Part shown: positions 37,960-48,575 of the stretch, piece by piece | How the letters are laid out: each line of letters starts with the position of its first letter | How positions within the stretch are numbered: the stretch's first letter is position 1 | Assembly (NCBI RefSeq): GCF_900109285.1 | Contig: NZ_FNZQ01000004.1 | Coordinates: forward strand, 62,001-126,000 | DNA length: 64,000 bases | Direction: 5' to 3' | From: Jannaschia helgolandensis | GTDB lineage: Bacteria > Pseudomonadota > Alphaproteobacteria > Rhodobacterales > Rhodobacteraceae | Translations under genes and position numbers: made by a program | Notes under the pieces: generated by a model | Databases searched by the model: none | What the model was told of the DNA's origin: nothing | Seen by the model: the letters and a program-made list of their open reading frames with translations, nothing else

Positions 37960-38979
37960 ATGGCCACCCGCAAGACCGCCGCGAAAGCGAAGCCGAATGT
38001 ATCGAAGGAGGACCTCCTCCAATACTATCGAGACATGCTTCTGATCCGCCGTTTCGAAGAAAAGGCGGGGCAACTTTACGGGATGGGTCTGATCGGGGGC
38101 TTCTGTCACCTTTATATCGGTCAGGAAGCCGTGGTCGTCGGACTGGAAGCTGCGGCTAAGGAAGGTGACAAACGCGTCACCTCGTACCGCGATCACGGTC
38201 ACATGCTGGCTTGTGGCATGGACCCCAAGGGCGTCATGGCCGAGTTGACGGGCCGCGAGGGGGGGTACTCCAAGGGCAAGGGCGGCTCGATGCACATGTT
38301 CTCCAAGGAGAAGCACTTCTACGGCGGTCACGGCATCGTCGCAGCACAGGTGCCGATCGGCGCGGGGCTGGCGTTTTCCGACAAGTATCGCGGCAATGAC
38401 AACGTCACCTTCACCTATTTCGGCGACGGCGCAGCCAATCAAGGCCAGGTCTACGAATCCTACAACATGGCCGAGCTGTGGGATTTGCCGGTTATCTTCG
38501 TGATCGAAAACAACCAGTATGCCATGGGCACCTCGACCAAGCGGTCGACCAAATCGAATTCCTACTGGGAGCGGGGTGCAGCCTACGGCATCGAGGGCGA
38601 AGAGGTCGACGGCATGGACGTTCTGGCGGTCAAGGATGCCGGAATGCGGGCCGTTGAATACTGCCGCGCGGGCAAGGGTCCGTATATCCTCGAGGTCAAG
38701 ACCTATCGCTATCGCGGGCATTCCATGTCGGACCCGGCAAAATACCGCACCCGCGACGAGGTTCAGAAGATGCGTGAAGAGCGCGACAGCATTGAACAGG
38801 TCCGTCAGTTACTTCTGACCGGCAAACACGCCAGCGAAGAAGATCTGAAAGCCATCGACAAGGAGATTAAAGACGTGGTCAACGCCTCGGCTGAATTCGC
38901 CAAGGAAAGCCCGGAGCCCGCGCTCGAAGAGCTGTGGACCGATATCTATGCCAAGGAAATTCCGCAGGAGGCCGTGTAA
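37960..38979 (+). CDS. pdhA: Pyruvate dehydrogenase E1 component, alpha subunit
   Basis: ThDP-dependent decarboxylation of pyruvate, together with the beta subunit. 339 residues. The ThDP/Mg motif [15 protein letters not shown] ends in ENNQYAMGT. The phosphorylation-loop-like [17 protein letters not shown] segment is present. The ATG at 37960 has GGAGGAG upstream. pdhB starts 2 nt after the stop (TAA T ATG). Confidence 0.97.
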   Translation: MATRKTAAKAKPNVSKEDLLQYYRDMLLIRRFEEKAGQLYGMGLIGGFCHLYIGQEAVVVGLEAAAKEGDKRVTSYRDHGHMLACGMDPKGVMAELTGREGGYSKGKGGSMHMFSKEKHFYGGHGIVAAQVPIGAGLAFSDKYRGNDNVTFTYFGDGAANQGQVYESYNMAELWDLPVIFVIENNQYAMGTSTKRSTKSNSYWERGAAYGIEGEEVDGMDVLAVKDAGMRAVEYCRAGKGPYILEVKTYRYRGHSMSDPAKYRTRDEVQKMREERDSIEQVRQLLLTGKHASEEDLKAIDKEIKDVVNASAEFAKESPEPALEELWTDIYAKEIPQEAV

Positions 38980-38980
38980 T

Positions 38981-40360
38981 ATGGCGACCGAAATCCTGAT
39001 GCCCGCCCTGTCCCCCACCATGGAGGACGGCACCCTTGCCAAGTGGATGGTCAAGGAAGGCGATACCGTCAAATCCGGTGACATTCTGGCCGAGATCGAA
39101 ACCGACAAGGCCACGATGGAATTCGAGGCGGTCGACGAAGGCACCATCGGCAAGATCATCGTCTCTGAAGGCACCGAAGGGGTGAAGGTGAATTCGCCCA
39201 TAGCCGTTTTGCTTGAGGAAGGCGAAAGCGCGGACGACATCGACACCAAATCCGAAACCCCGAAGGCCGAAGCGGAGGTAAATGCCGAGGCTCCAGCTCC
39301 GAAGCCTGCCGCAGCTGCATCGGATGACACGCCCGCGCCGAAGTCCAATGCCTCGCCCGATTGGCCAGAAGGTACCGAGATGGTCACGATGACCGTCCGC
39401 GAAGCCATTCGCGAAGCCATGTCAGAAGAAATGCGCCGCGACGGTGACGTATTCCTGATGGGCGAAGAAGTCGCGGAATATCAGGGCGCGTACAAGATTT
39501 CGCAGGGCATGCTGGACGAATTCGGATCGAAGCGCGTCATCGACACGCCGATCACCGAACACGGGTTCACCGGCATCGCCGTCGGTGCTGCCTTTGGCGG
39601 GTTAAAGCCGATTGTCGAGTTCATGACGTTCAACTTCGCCATGCAAGCCATTGACCAGATTATCAACTCTGCTGCCAAAACGCTCTATATGTCGGGTGGA
39701 CAGATGGGTGCGCCGATGGTGTTCCGCGGTCCCAACGGAGCAGCCGCGCGCGTCGGCGCGCAGCACAGTCAGGATTATGCGGCGTGGTATGCTTCGGTCC
39801 CCGGCCTGAAGGTCGTGATGCCGTATTCTGCAGCGGATGCGAAGGGTTTGATGAAAACGGCCATTCGCGATGCGAACCCGGTCATTTTCCTTGAAAACGA
39901 GATTCTGTACGGAAAGTCGTTCGAGGTGCCGAAACTGGATGATTTCACCGTTCCGTTCGGCAAGGCGAAGGTCTGGCGCGAAGGCAAGGACGTGACCATC
40001 GTCAGCTGGAGCATCGGCATGACCTATGCCTTGGCCGCAGCCGACAAGCTGGCCGAAGACGGAATCGAAGCGGAGGTCATCGACCTGCGGACCCTGCGCC
40101 CTGTTGACTACGACACGGTGTTGGCCTCGGTGATGAAAACCAACCGCTGCATTCTGGTCGAAGAAGGTTACCCGGTCGCCAGCTTCTCGGACCATATGGC
40201 CAGCACGATCATGCAGCGCGCCTTCGATTATCTGGACGCGCCCGTCATCACCTGCACCGGCAAGGACGTGCCGATGCCATATGCCGCGAACCTTGAGAAA
40301 CTGGCGTTGGTCACCACCGACGAGGTCGTCGAGGCCGTCCGCAAAGTCACCTACCGCTAA
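38981..40360 (+). CDS. pdhB: Pyruvate dehydrogenase E1 component, beta subunit with N-terminal lipoyl domain
   Basis: 459 residues. Residues 1-80 are a lipoyl domain with Lys43 in ETDKATMEF, joined by an Ala/Pro/Glu linker (about 85-125) to the transketolase-type E1-beta domain ([45 protein letters not shown]). The extra lipoyl domain is characteristic of alphaproteobacterial PDH. Its amino-acid sequence is nearly the same as the lipoyl domain of pdhC next door, though the codons differ. Sampled GC falls to about 48 % in the 3' half. Confidence 0.96.
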   Translation: MATEILMPALSPTMEDGTLAKWMVKEGDTVKSGDILAEIETDKATMEFEAVDEGTIGKIIVSEGTEGVKVNSPIAVLLEEGESADDIDTKSETPKAEAEVNAEAPAPKPAAAASDDTPAPKSNASPDWPEGTEMVTMTVREAIREAMSEEMRRDGDVFLMGEEVAEYQGAYKISQGMLDEFGSKRVIDTPITEHGFTGIAVGAAFGGLKPIVEFMTFNFAMQAIDQIINSAAKTLYMSGGQMGAPMVFRGPNGAAARVGAQHSQDYAAWYASVPGLKVVMPYSAADAKGLMKTAIRDANPVIFLENEILYGKSFEVPKLDDFTVPFGKAKVWREGKDVTIVSWSIGMTYALAAADKLAEDGIEAEVIDLRTLRPVDYDTVLASVMKTNRCILVEEGYPVASFSDHMASTIMQRAFDYLDAPVITCTGKDVPMPYAANLEKLALVTTDEVVEAVRKVTYR

Positions 40361-40372
40361 GGGGAAACCGAC

Positions 40373-41734
40373 ATGGCTACCGAGATTCTGATGCCCGCCC
40401 TGTCCCCGACGATGGAGGAAGGCACGCTGGCGAAATGGCTGGTCAAGGAAGGAGATACGGTTTCATCCGGTGACTTGCTGGCCGAAATCGAGACCGACAA
40501 GGCGACGATGGAGTTTGAAGCCGTTGACGAAGGAGTGATCGGCAAGATTATCGTCGCCGAAGGCACCGAGGGCGTCAAAGTGAACTCTCCCATCGCGGTC
40601 TTGCTGGAGGAAGGCGAGGATGCGGCGGCTATCGATAGCGCCGCGTCATCTGCACCTGTGGCTTCGTCCGAGACGCCTGCGCCGGAGCCCGAAAAAGGCT
40701 ATGGCCGCGAAGCCGCGCCGAAGTCGGACGATGATAGCGGCGCCAAGGTCGACGGCGAACAGGCCGAGTCTACCCCTGCCCGGACGGCCACATCCGGCGA
40801 CCGGGTCTTCGCCACTCCCGTCGCCCGTCGCATCGCTAAGGACAAGGGCCTCGATCTGAGCCAAATTAAAGGTTCCGGCCCTCGTGGACGCATCGTGAAA
40901 ATGGATGTCGAGACCGCAAAGCCTGGAGAGACAAAACCCGCCGCAACCGCCGCAGAGGCACCTAGGACCGCGACCGAAGGCCAAAAGCCGACCGCCCCAG
41001 CGGGCATGACCGCGGATCAGGTTGCCAAAATGTACGAAGACCGTGAGTTTGAGGAGGTCAAGCTGGACGGGATGCGCAAGACTATCGCCGCCCGTCTGAC
41101 CGAAGCAAAGCAGACTATTCCGCATTTCTACCTGCGCCGTGACATCCAGCTGGATGCATTGCTCAAGTTCCGCAGCCAGCTCAACAAGCAGCTTGAGGGT
41201 CGCGGCGTGAAGCTGTCGGTAAACGATTTCATCATCAAGGCCAGTGCCCTGGCTCTACAACAGGTGCCCGATGCGAACGCTGTCTGGGCCGGTGACCGGA
41301 TGCTGAAGCTCAAGCCGTCGGACGTAGCCGTGGCTGTGGCCATCGAAGGTGGATTGTTCACGCCGGTTCTGAAAGACGCGCATCTGAAGTCCCTCTCGGC
41401 GTTATCGGCCGAAATGAAAGATCTCGCGGCCCGCGCGCGCGACCGCAAGCTTGCACCTCATGAATATCAGGGCGGCAGCTTCGCTATCTCCAACCTGGGG
41501 ATGTTCGGCATCACCAATTTCGATGCCGTCATCAACCCGCCGCATGGCTCCATTCTCGCCGTTGGCGCAGGCGTCAAACAGCCAGTGATCGGCGCCGATG
41601 GCGAAATCACCGCAGCGACTGTCATGTCGGTTACACTCAGCGTCGATCACCGGGTCATCGATGGTGCACTTGGTGCGAATTTTCTGAATGCGATTGCAGA
41701 AAATCTGGAAAATCCGATCACGATGCTTGCCTGA
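40373..41734 (+). CDS. pdhC: Dihydrolipoamide acetyltransferase (PDH E2)
   Basis: Core of the PDH complex that transfers the acetyl group to CoA. 453 residues: a single lipoyl domain (Lys43), an Ala/Pro-rich linker, a peripheral subunit-binding domain ([20 protein letters not shown], about residues 143-180), a second linker, and the catalytic domain (about 220-453) with the active-site [14 protein letters not shown]. It starts 12 nt after pdhB and is followed by a strong terminator. The E3 (lpd) gene is not in the window. Confidence 0.96.
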   Translation: MATEILMPALSPTMEEGTLAKWLVKEGDTVSSGDLLAEIETDKATMEFEAVDEGVIGKIIVAEGTEGVKVNSPIAVLLEEGEDAAAIDSAASSAPVASSETPAPEPEKGYGREAAPKSDDDSGAKVDGEQAESTPARTATSGDRVFATPVARRIAKDKGLDLSQIKGSGPRGRIVKMDVETAKPGETKPAATAAEAPRTATEGQKPTAPAGMTADQVAKMYEDREFEEVKLDGMRKTIAARLTEAKQTIPHFYLRRDIQLDALLKFRSQLNKQLEGRGVKLSVNDFIIKASALALQQVPDANAVWAGDRMLKLKPSDVAVAVAIEGGLFTPVLKDAHLKSLSALSAEMKDLAARARDRKLAPHEYQGGSFAISNLGMFGITNFDAVINPPHGSILAVGAGVKQPVIGADGEITAATVMSVTLSVDHRVIDGALGANFLNAIAENLENPITMLA

Positions 41735-41757
41735 TGCTCGCTACATTGGCGCAAACA

Positions 41758-41785
41758 AAAAGCCGCCCCCGAAGGGGCGGTTTTT
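41758..41785. terminator. Terminator between pdhC and cysE (bidirectional)
   Basis: Seven-bp GC stem (41763-41769 with 41774-41780), CGAA loop, T-run on the right and A-run on the left. It serves the convergent pdhC and cysE transcripts. Confidence 0.9.
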
Positions 41786-41808
41786 CCGATTCAGAATGTT
41801 CTAGGTAT

Positions 41809-42627
41809 TCAGACGTCCGGTGCCCTGATCCCAATCAGTTGATCCATCATCACCGACGGATGCGCGCACCCTGCCTCGCCAACGATGCGAGCAGGTACAC
41901 CGGCCACAGTCGTTTTCGGCGGCACATCCTCCAGCACGACTGATCCTGCTGCGATCCTAGAGCATTGCCCGATTGTAATATTTCCAAGAACTTTCGCGCC
42001 TGCACCTATCAAAACGCCATCACCGATCTTGGGATGCCGGTCATCGTCTTCCTTGCCGGTTCCACCAAGCGTAACAGAATGCAGCATCGACACGTTGTCA
42101 CCCACCACAGCCGTCTCGCCGATGACGATCGAATGTGCATGATCGATCATGATGCCACGCCCAATGCGAGCGCCAGGATGAATATCCACGCCGAATAACT
42201 CGCTGACACGCATCTGAACGAAATACGAAAGATCCTTGCGCCCCTGCCGCCAAAGCCAGCTTCCGATCCGGCTGGCCTGTATTGCCTTGAAGCCTTTGAA
42301 AAACATCATCGGCTGAAGGAATCGATCACAGGCCGGATCGCGTTCGAACGTGGCCACGATGTCGGCGCGCGCGGCCGTCGCAATAGCCGGATCACTGGTC
42401 AACGCTTCATCGGCCAATCCGCGAAGGATCTGTTCGCTCATTTCGCCGGATGCGAGTTTCTGCGCGAAACGATAAGCCAAAGCCATCTCGATCGTCGGAT
42501 GGTGCAGGATCGAAGAATGGATCAACCCCGCTAAGACAGGTTCGTCACGAATGGCATTCTGCGCTTCCTCTGTGATCCGATCCCAGACGGGATCGATCGC
42601 ATGCACGTGTCTGTTCGCCAAGGTCAT
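41809..42627 (-). CDS. cysE: Serine O-acetyltransferase
   Basis: Makes O-acetylserine for cysteine synthesis. 272 residues. The N-terminal helical domain (VWDRITEEAQNAIRDEPVLA) is followed by a left-handed beta-helix of hexapeptide repeats from about residue 150 (HPGARIGRGIMIDHAHSIVIG, SMLHSVTLGGTG). Catalytic His is in the DHAHS region. It lies 66 nt after the last GTA gene in the same direction, but with its own AT-rich upstream stretch, so it may be transcribed separately. Confidence 0.96.
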   Translation of the reverse strand: MTLANRHVHAIDPVWDRITEEAQNAIRDEPVLAGLIHSSILHHPTIEMALAYRFAQKLASGEMSEQILRGLADEALTSDPAIATAARADIVATFERDPACDRFLQPMMFFKGFKAIQASRIGSWLWRQGRKDLSYFVQMRVSELFGVDIHPGARIGRGIMIDHAHSIVIGETAVVGDNVSMLHSVTLGGTGKEDDDRHPKIGDGVLIGAGAKVLGNITIGQCSRIAAGSVVLEDVPPKTTVAGVPARIVGEAGCAHPSVMMDQLIGIRAPDV

Positions 42628-42693
42628 GTCGCCGCGCTCCGCGTTATTATCTATCTGATATAGGGTAAATCAGGGCGGTCTTCAAACGCGACA

Positions 42694-45600
42694 TCAAGAT
42701 ATCGTCAAGGTTGCAAATGTGCCAGGGCCTACATCCTCGGAAATTTGCGCGACGGCGATGGTCGCGCCTTCCGCCATCAGTTGCGCGCGTTCCGGGATCG
42801 ACGCACCCAAAAGGATGGCTGAACCACTGGTCGCCGTTTCCGAAAGTATCGTTCCATCTTCCCGCAATACCCTCACGATATAAGATTCCCTGGCCTCCCC
42901 CAACGGGACGTCCGCCACGTCCCAGCCGTCCCCTCCAAGGCGCGAGCGGCGAATCCAGCCGACTGCTAGACCATCGCTGTTCCACCGTGCTGTCAGATGC
43001 ACAGGCGCATAGGGCCGCAGCCCCTCTCCGAAAACGGTTAAGGCTTCATATTCGAAGGCGGCATTGTCGAAACTCAGGTTTGCAGGCCCGGTGCGATAAT
43101 GTCGCTCAAGTCCGAGAGATCCCTTTGCCAACTCCAGTTGCGGCAAACCACTTTGCAAGAATACGACCTGACTTCCGATCGGCCGCTCTGATGCCATCGC
43201 CCACTCTGTCCCACGCTGTCCCCGCAGCCGCGACGACAGTCCCCAGACACCTTTTGAGATCAGACGTGCCGTCCGGAACTGAAACACTTCCCAGCCCCAA
43301 GGTGACCCATCGTTGATGGCTGCGGCATTCACGCCCGCCAGCAGTGCTTCCACCGAGACCGACTCCAGTTCTCCGGCAGCCAGCCGTACTATTAGCTCCG
43401 GTCCCTCGTCGAACAAACCTGGCATGGCGGGAGATAGGATCGTTTCGGTCACTCCGACCTGCGCCGGAGCGCCAATCAAAATGTTCAGGCCATAATTACT
43501 GTCCTCGACCGAGGAATAGACCGCGACTGATCCCGGCCAAGGCGATGCCGAAACCGCAGCATATGGGGCATGCGCCACCTCCTCACCTGTTAACAACGGC
43601 AGGTCCAGATAGGTCACGTCGACCGGCAGCGGCGCAAGGGGACGAATCCGTCCCGATCCGTCTTCGACTGCATCGCTTGGCTCGAACAGCCCCAATTCAG
43701 TGCGCACGGCCTGAACCTTTCGCGGACCGGCGTCTTCCAATCGATCGATCCGCCAAAGATCGGTGGTCCCATCCAGCCGGATAACGTCCCCGGCCTTTTC
43801 ATGACGACGCGACGGCGGCAGCTCGAACTCGATCGTATCGCGCACGACAGTGGTTTCCGTCAGATATCGCTCTGCAAGTCCGTGTGCCTCGCCTTTTGTC
43901 AAGGCGACGGGAAGCTCCTGTTCCGAAACCGGAACAACAGTGATCCCCGGCACTACCGCGTCGGCTACCCGGACCTCGAAATCGCCCTCAGCGTCTAAAT
44001 GATGGACGATAACCCGCTTTGGTGTTTCTGCTTCGGCGGCGCGTTGCCATCCGATCACTGGCCCGTCTTGCCGAACAAGGAATTCCGGATCAATAGCATG
44101 TTCTTCCGCCAAAGCGCGCATCGAGAAAACAAGCTTGCCCTCCCGCTCACTTGCCTCGACGCCATAGGCCATCATCAATGGTTGAAGATCGGCCCGCGCC
44201 GCCTGCATGTTCGTCATCGCATAGCCGCGGACCACACCGTAAACGCCGGACACATCGACTTGCGTCAGGCCGCTCGCCTCGCAAATTTCGCGGATCACAG
44301 TCGCAAGCGGCTGGTTCCCGCTTCGTCCCGATATCCAGTGCCCACGCTGATGATTCACGCCGTCGGACCAGACCTCCTCCAACTCGGGGAAATACGGCCA
44401 GGGCCGCGCGTCCCAAGCCCAGGCAAAGCTGTGCCCAAGGTCGAGCATTGGCCCCGAATACCGGTCAGATGCAACATTCGCCTCGGGACCCTGCCAATAG
44501 GACAGCAGCGCCCGCAGATATTGCATCTGCATCGCATCGTCCCGACGACCGTTGGAATATCGTGGCAGACGCGATTCGGACGACTTCACATCGACAAAAC
44601 TGTTAGGCTCGTTTGCCCCTTTATCGATCGCGGCGCAGCCATATTCCGTGAACCGGATCGGCTTCAGGCGCGGCTCCCAAAGAGTCGGCAGGTCGGTCCG
44701 TACGCCATCAATCCGATCATGGTGGGTATTGCCCCACCAGTTTCGGATATCTTTGTAACGCCAGACCCAGGGTTCGTCGTATGCTCCATCCGTAATCGGC
44801 TCGCGGCGCTGTGCATTGCGTGCCTCGGAGGTTTCATAAAACCAATCGAAACCCTCACCACCTTCGATCTGACTGTGCAGATAATCAATGTTCAGGCAGG
44901 TTTTCGCCGCGACATCTGCATGGTCTTTACCCTCGCGCCAATCGGCCATTGGCATGTAATTGTCGATCCCGATAAAGTCGATGTTGTCGTCGGACCAAAG
45001 CGGGTCCAGATGATAATGCAGGCTGTCCGCATCCGCAGGCTGATACCCGAAGTATTCCGTCCAATCAGCAGCATAGCTGATTTTAGCATCAGGCAGAATT
45101 CTGCGGACCTCCGCCGCCAATGCAATCAGTTCTGACACTGCCGGGAACGTGTCGCCCGCCCCTCTGATCTGCGTCAGGCCGCGCATTTCGGAGCCAATGC
45201 AGAATGCTTCGACGCCACCCGCTTCCGCGCAGAGTGTCGCATAGTGCAAGATGAAGCGGCGATAAGACCAGTCGCCATCCGGCCCCTGCATAATCACCTG
45301 TTGGCCGGCTGCGGAATTGTCGACATTGCGCAAGGAAAAATCACCGCTAACCGTTGTGCCAAAAAACGACGCTACTTCGGATTCGGCAGCTTCCGTCCTG
45401 TCGGTCGACCCGTATAGGCTAGGTCCAACGTCCGTTGTAATTCGTCCGCGCCACGGCAACGCCGGCTGCTCGCCCTGCCCCCAAGGATTGGGCAACCCGT
45501 TGCCTGCCAATTGCTGCATCAGGATGAAGGGGTAAAACGTGACGTCCAGACCCCGCGCGTTCAGGTCGCGTATCGCCTCGATCACCGAGCTATCGCAAGG

Positions 45601-46620
45601 TGTGCCTCCGTAAACCGACCGCCCGTCAAGTTTTGGAACGATGTCTGCCGCTGCTCGGTCAACGCCTGAGACATTCCATCTCAACGGCTTGCCGTCCGAA
45701 CCGGCCTGTTCGACTTTCGGACGAATGGTACAACTCCCACATCGCAAGTCGTCCCCGAACCACGACACGATCAGAGAGACCGACTTCAAGTTCGGAAATT
45801 CTTCAGTCAGATCATCCATCGAGACGGTGAAATCCGGAATGCCCTGCTCGGTGTTCACGTTCGCGGAATCTTTCTGCCCGCGCCCCAGATCGTAATGAAC
45901 CGCAGTCGTGGCAAGAGTGTATTCCCCGGTGCCCGGAATGATAGCTACCCCCTCGATCAAGTCCATGGGGGCCGGGATTTCGCCGAGCGCACGCGCTGTG
46001 CGCACGACCTCGAATGACAGTTGCGGCATACGGTTGCCGAACGGCGTCAAATCCAGACCCTCGACCACGACATAGGCAATGCCGCGATACGCTGGGGCAT
46101 TGCCCGCGCCTTCCACAGCCTCGATCAATGCATCAGGCATCTGGTCTTCTGTGCCGCGATAGATCCGCATCTGGATTGACGATTTCGAGATTTCGCTGCC
46201 ATCCGCCCAGACGCGACCCACACGAGTGATCTCGCCCTCGCTCAGAGCCAGCGCGAACGATATGGAATAGCTGTATTGCGTCTGTGTCGGCGCTTTGGGC
46301 GCGCCCTTGCCGCCCCCTCCTCCGCCTGTCGTTTGCCGGTTTTCCATGAACCGCGTCGCCCAGATCACCTGACCTGAGACGCGAACGCGCCCCACCACCC
46401 GTGGAATTACCGCGCCTTCCGACGCCCCCGTCAGACGCAGTCGATCCAGCCGACCGTATTCCACCGCATCTGCACCACCGCCCAGGATCGATTGGTCGAT
46501 GGTCCGACCCAAAGTCGCGCCGACTGCACGTCCGATCACGGCACCGCTCAAACCGATGAACGATCCGCCCAGACTTCCCCCGACGGCCGCACCGACCGCA
46601 CCAAGTATCAGTGTTGCCAT
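42694..46620 (-). CDS. GTA g15: tail-tip 'megatron' / host-specificity protein
   Basis: 1308 residues, the largest gene of the cluster. The Gly-rich hydrophobic N-terminus (TLILGAVGAAVGGSLGGSF) resembles tail-tip proteins. A glycoside-hydrolase-like TIM-barrel region lies in the middle (about residues 420-720, for example SYAADWTEYFGYQ, IDFIGIDNYMPMADW), matching the GTA TIM-barrel-like domain. C-terminal parts resemble phage tail-fibre modules. In RcGTA g15 forms the tip that contacts the cell surface and DNA exit channel. GC content here (sampled 53-55 %) is well below that of g2-g5. Starts 3 nt after g14. Confidence 0.93.
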   Translation of the reverse strand: MATLILGAVGAAVGGSLGGSFIGLSGAVIGRAVGATLGRTIDQSILGGGADAVEYGRLDRLRLTGASEGAVIPRVVGRVRVSGQVIWATRFMENRQTTGGGGGGKGAPKAPTQTQYSYSISFALALSEGEITRVGRVWADGSEISKSSIQMRIYRGTEDQMPDALIEAVEGAGNAPAYRGIAYVVVEGLDLTPFGNRMPQLSFEVVRTARALGEIPAPMDLIEGVAIIPGTGEYTLATTAVHYDLGRGQKDSANVNTEQGIPDFTVSMDDLTEEFPNLKSVSLIVSWFGDDLRCGSCTIRPKVEQAGSDGKPLRWNVSGVDRAAADIVPKLDGRSVYGGTPCDSSVIEAIRDLNARGLDVTFYPFILMQQLAGNGLPNPWGQGEQPALPWRGRITTDVGPSLYGSTDRTEAAESEVASFFGTTVSGDFSLRNVDNSAAGQQVIMQGPDGDWSYRRFILHYATLCAEAGGVEAFCIGSEMRGLTQIRGAGDTFPAVSELIALAAEVRRILPDAKISYAADWTEYFGYQPADADSLHYHLDPLWSDDNIDFIGIDNYMPMADWREGKDHADVAAKTCLNIDYLHSQIEGGEGFDWFYETSEARNAQRREPITDGAYDEPWVWRYKDIRNWWGNTHHDRIDGVRTDLPTLWEPRLKPIRFTEYGCAAIDKGANEPNSFVDVKSSESRLPRYSNGRRDDAMQMQYLRALLSYWQGPEANVASDRYSGPMLDLGHSFAWAWDARPWPYFPELEEVWSDGVNHQRGHWISGRSGNQPLATVIREICEASGLTQVDVSGVYGVVRGYAMTNMQAARADLQPLMMAYGVEASEREGKLVFSMRALAEEHAIDPEFLVRQDGPVIGWQRAAEAETPKRVIVHHLDAEGDFEVRVADAVVPGITVVPVSEQELPVALTKGEAHGLAERYLTETTVVRDTIEFELPPSRRHEKAGDVIRLDGTTDLWRIDRLEDAGPRKVQAVRTELGLFEPSDAVEDGSGRIRPLAPLPVDVTYLDLPLLTGEEVAHAPYAAVSASPWPGSVAVYSSVEDSNYGLNILIGAPAQVGVTETILSPAMPGLFDEGPELIVRLAAGELESVSVEALLAGVNAAAINDGSPWGWEVFQFRTARLISKGVWGLSSRLRGQRGTEWAMASERPIGSQVVFLQSGLPQLELAKGSLGLERHYRTGPANLSFDNAAFEYEALTVFGEGLRPYAPVHLTARWNSDGLAVGWIRRSRLGGDGWDVADVPLGEARESYIVRVLREDGTILSETATSGSAILLGASIPERAQLMAEGATIAVAQISEDVGPGTFATLTIS

Positions 46621-46623
46621 TTT

Positions 46624-47070
46624 TCAGGTCTCCTTGATCGGCGCAGTCGGAAAATCGAAACGTGCGGATACGCGCCGCAGCCACGCCGCGGACAGATGGC
46701 TTTCGACGACACCGTGTCCGCTATAGGCATGGATAAACGTAGGGCTGCTCCCGCCGACCCCGACAACACCCAGATGTTTCGCCACGGATCCGTCGCGCAT
46801 CCGAAACAACAACATCTCGCCCGAATGGACATCGCGACCGCGTAACACGCGTATGAAATGCCTGTCTGCGGCAGCCGTCAGGACTTCGTCGCCTTGTGGC
46901 TCCGACCAGTCGCGTGAATATTCGGGAACGGCTTCCGGCTCGTGGTCGTACAACTCGCGCCAGACACCGCGGATCAACCCAAGGCAGTCCGTCCCGCCAC
47001 CCTGCACCGAAGCCTGATGCACATAGGGCGTCCCGATCCAGCGCCGTGCAATATCCGCGACGCGGCTCAC
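46624..47070 (-). CDS. GTA g14: NlpC/P60 cell-wall peptidase
   Basis: 148 residues, GTG start in a GTGA overlap with g13. An NlpC/P60 cysteine peptidase: catalytic Cys29 in GTDCLGLIRG, His about residue 99 in VAKHLGVVG. In the GTA it opens the recipient's peptidoglycan during DNA delivery. Confidence 0.93.
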   Translation of the reverse strand: MSRVADIARRWIGTPYVHQASVQGGGTDCLGLIRGVWRELYDHEPEAVPEYSRDWSEPQGDEVLTAAADRHFIRVLRGRDVHSGEMLLFRMRDGSVAKHLGVVGVGGSSPTFIHAYSGHGVVESHLSAAWLRRVSARFDFPTAPIKET

Positions 47071-47936
47071 AGCCGACCTCCATCGTTCCGACCTGCCTTC
47101 ACCGGATAGCTCATTAACCAGTCTTCGCCCGGAATGCTCGGAAATCCCCGAAAGTTCAGAAGGTTGTCAAACTTCAAGCGGCAGGTTTCCATCCGCTTGT
47201 CGCATCCCGCCTCCAGCCGCACCCGGTCTCCGACGACAAGATTCCGACGCAGTGATGTCCACAGGTCGATTTGCCGAACATCTCCGTCGATACGGTCCAC
47301 CTTGATGCGCTCGGACGCACCCTCCGCTTTACCCGAAAGCACGATCAGACGCCCGCGCTCGAACCATTTCGGTGCATACTCACGCAGAACGGGAAACCGC
47401 AGCTTCTGATCCGCTTCGACGGCAAGAATTTCACTGTCGACGGCAAACAATGGTCCCAGATCCTTGCGACATCGACCGTCACCTAGCACCGCATCGCAAC
47501 GTGCCTGGTAAACTCGCCCTCGCGTCGTGTTCAAAGCCTCCGCCAGTCCGCGCAACTCGGCGGAAAACGCGCCCTCACCCCAGGAAATCTCGCCCAGGGA
47601 GCCACGGAACTGAATCTCATGCGCCGTCGGATCGGTCCAGTTGACCAGGTAGGCCGTGACCTCGGCCGCGTCCCAAAGTCCGGCACGCAGATCCTCGGCA
47701 CGGATTGCATCGTGACTTAACGCGCCCTGTGCCTCGGCGTTGTCGACGGCCAGACCCGACGTGGCCTGTAGTGCACCTGCCGTCATGCCTGACGCCGCAA
47801 GACACTCGACACCTTCCACGACCAATGTTTGATCGTGATCGGTGAACCCCAGCACGACTTCATCGGCACGACGGACAATCCAGACGCGACAGACAGTCGC
47901 GGTGCCCCCGGCCAGATGTTTAGAAAGCGCGCTCAT
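47067..47936 (-). CDS. GTA g13: baseplate hub protein (DUF2163)
   Basis: 289 residues. DUF2163 N-terminal region (LSKHLAGGTATVCRVWIVRRADE, LGFTDHDQTL) and a C-terminal part with four spaced cysteines (ARCDAVLGDGRCRKDLG ... GCDKRMETCRLKF). As I recall, the RcGTA hub protein structure contains an iron-sulphur cluster, and these cysteines are the obvious ligands. Overlaps g12 and g14 by 4 nt each. Confidence 0.93.
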   Translation of the reverse strand: MSALSKHLAGGTATVCRVWIVRRADEVVLGFTDHDQTLVVEGVECLAASGMTAGALQATSGLAVDNAEAQGALSHDAIRAEDLRAGLWDAAEVTAYLVNWTDPTAHEIQFRGSLGEISWGEGAFSAELRGLAEALNTTRGRVYQARCDAVLGDGRCRKDLGPLFAVDSEILAVEADQKLRFPVLREYAPKWFERGRLIVLSGKAEGASERIKVDRIDGDVRQIDLWTSLRRNLVVGDRVRLEAGCDKRMETCRLKFDNLLNFRGFPSIPGEDWLMSYPVKAGRNDGGRL

Positions 47937-48565
47937 ACCCGCAACTCCACCACTGGCACGTCCGGCACTTCGCCCGCGTGGAAACTGGCGACTGATGTCA
48001 TGATGGCGTCGGCATCGAACCGCACCGGGACGTCGAACTCAAATCCAGCAGTTACTTCAACGCCGACATCGGGTGGCTCAGCGAAGGTGATCAAACCTGT
48101 CGCCGCATCGACAGTAAAGTGCCGGGTCTCATCCAGTTCGTCATCCTGAACCCCGGCGCGGATGGTTCCGGTTATCGGCTTGCTGATCGGACGAATATAA
48201 GTCTGCTCACCGGACCGATATGTCTTCGATAGCTGAAACACCGTGGTCGCGCCGTCCCCCGTCCCGATCCGCTGATCGATGTAGCTCACCCGATCCGCCG
48301 ACAGGCTGGTCTTGAAGTCCGCCCAATCCTTCCAGCGAAAGCCGTGCAACCGTCCGCGCCGCGCCTCGAAGAACGCGATCAATTCGCTTACATCGTCCAG
48401 AGATCGCATGCCCACCCCGGCATCATACCGACGACGCGAATGCGCCCAGGGCGTATTCCGCTCCTCGAAGCCGTTGGCCAACGTCACGACTTCGGTCAAC
48501 CGTTCCGGCCCGCCAACCGACCCAAAGGACAACCGCGACGGGAAGCGTATTTCGTGAAATGACAT
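47933..48565 (-). CDS. GTA g12: distal tail protein (DUF2460)
   Basis: 210 residues beginning FHEIRFPSRLSFGSVGGPER, the signature of DUF2460 tail proteins. Contains HSRRRYDAGVGMRSLDDVSE and FRWKDWADFKT, conserved in the family. ATGA overlap with g13; 10 nt after g11. Confidence 0.93.
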   Translation of the reverse strand: MSFHEIRFPSRLSFGSVGGPERLTEVVTLANGFEERNTPWAHSRRRYDAGVGMRSLDDVSELIAFFEARRGRLHGFRWKDWADFKTSLSADRVSYIDQRIGTGDGATTVFQLSKTYRSGEQTYIRPISKPITGTIRAGVQDDELDETRHFTVDAATGLITFAEPPDVGVEVTAGFEFDVPVRFDADAIMTSVASFHAGEVPDVPVVELRV

Positions 48566-48575
48566 ATCGAATACC

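Noticed and set aside
43999-45135. 378-codon forward frame opposite g15
   Set aside because: Antisense to the GTA tail-tip gene; only open because of codon structure.
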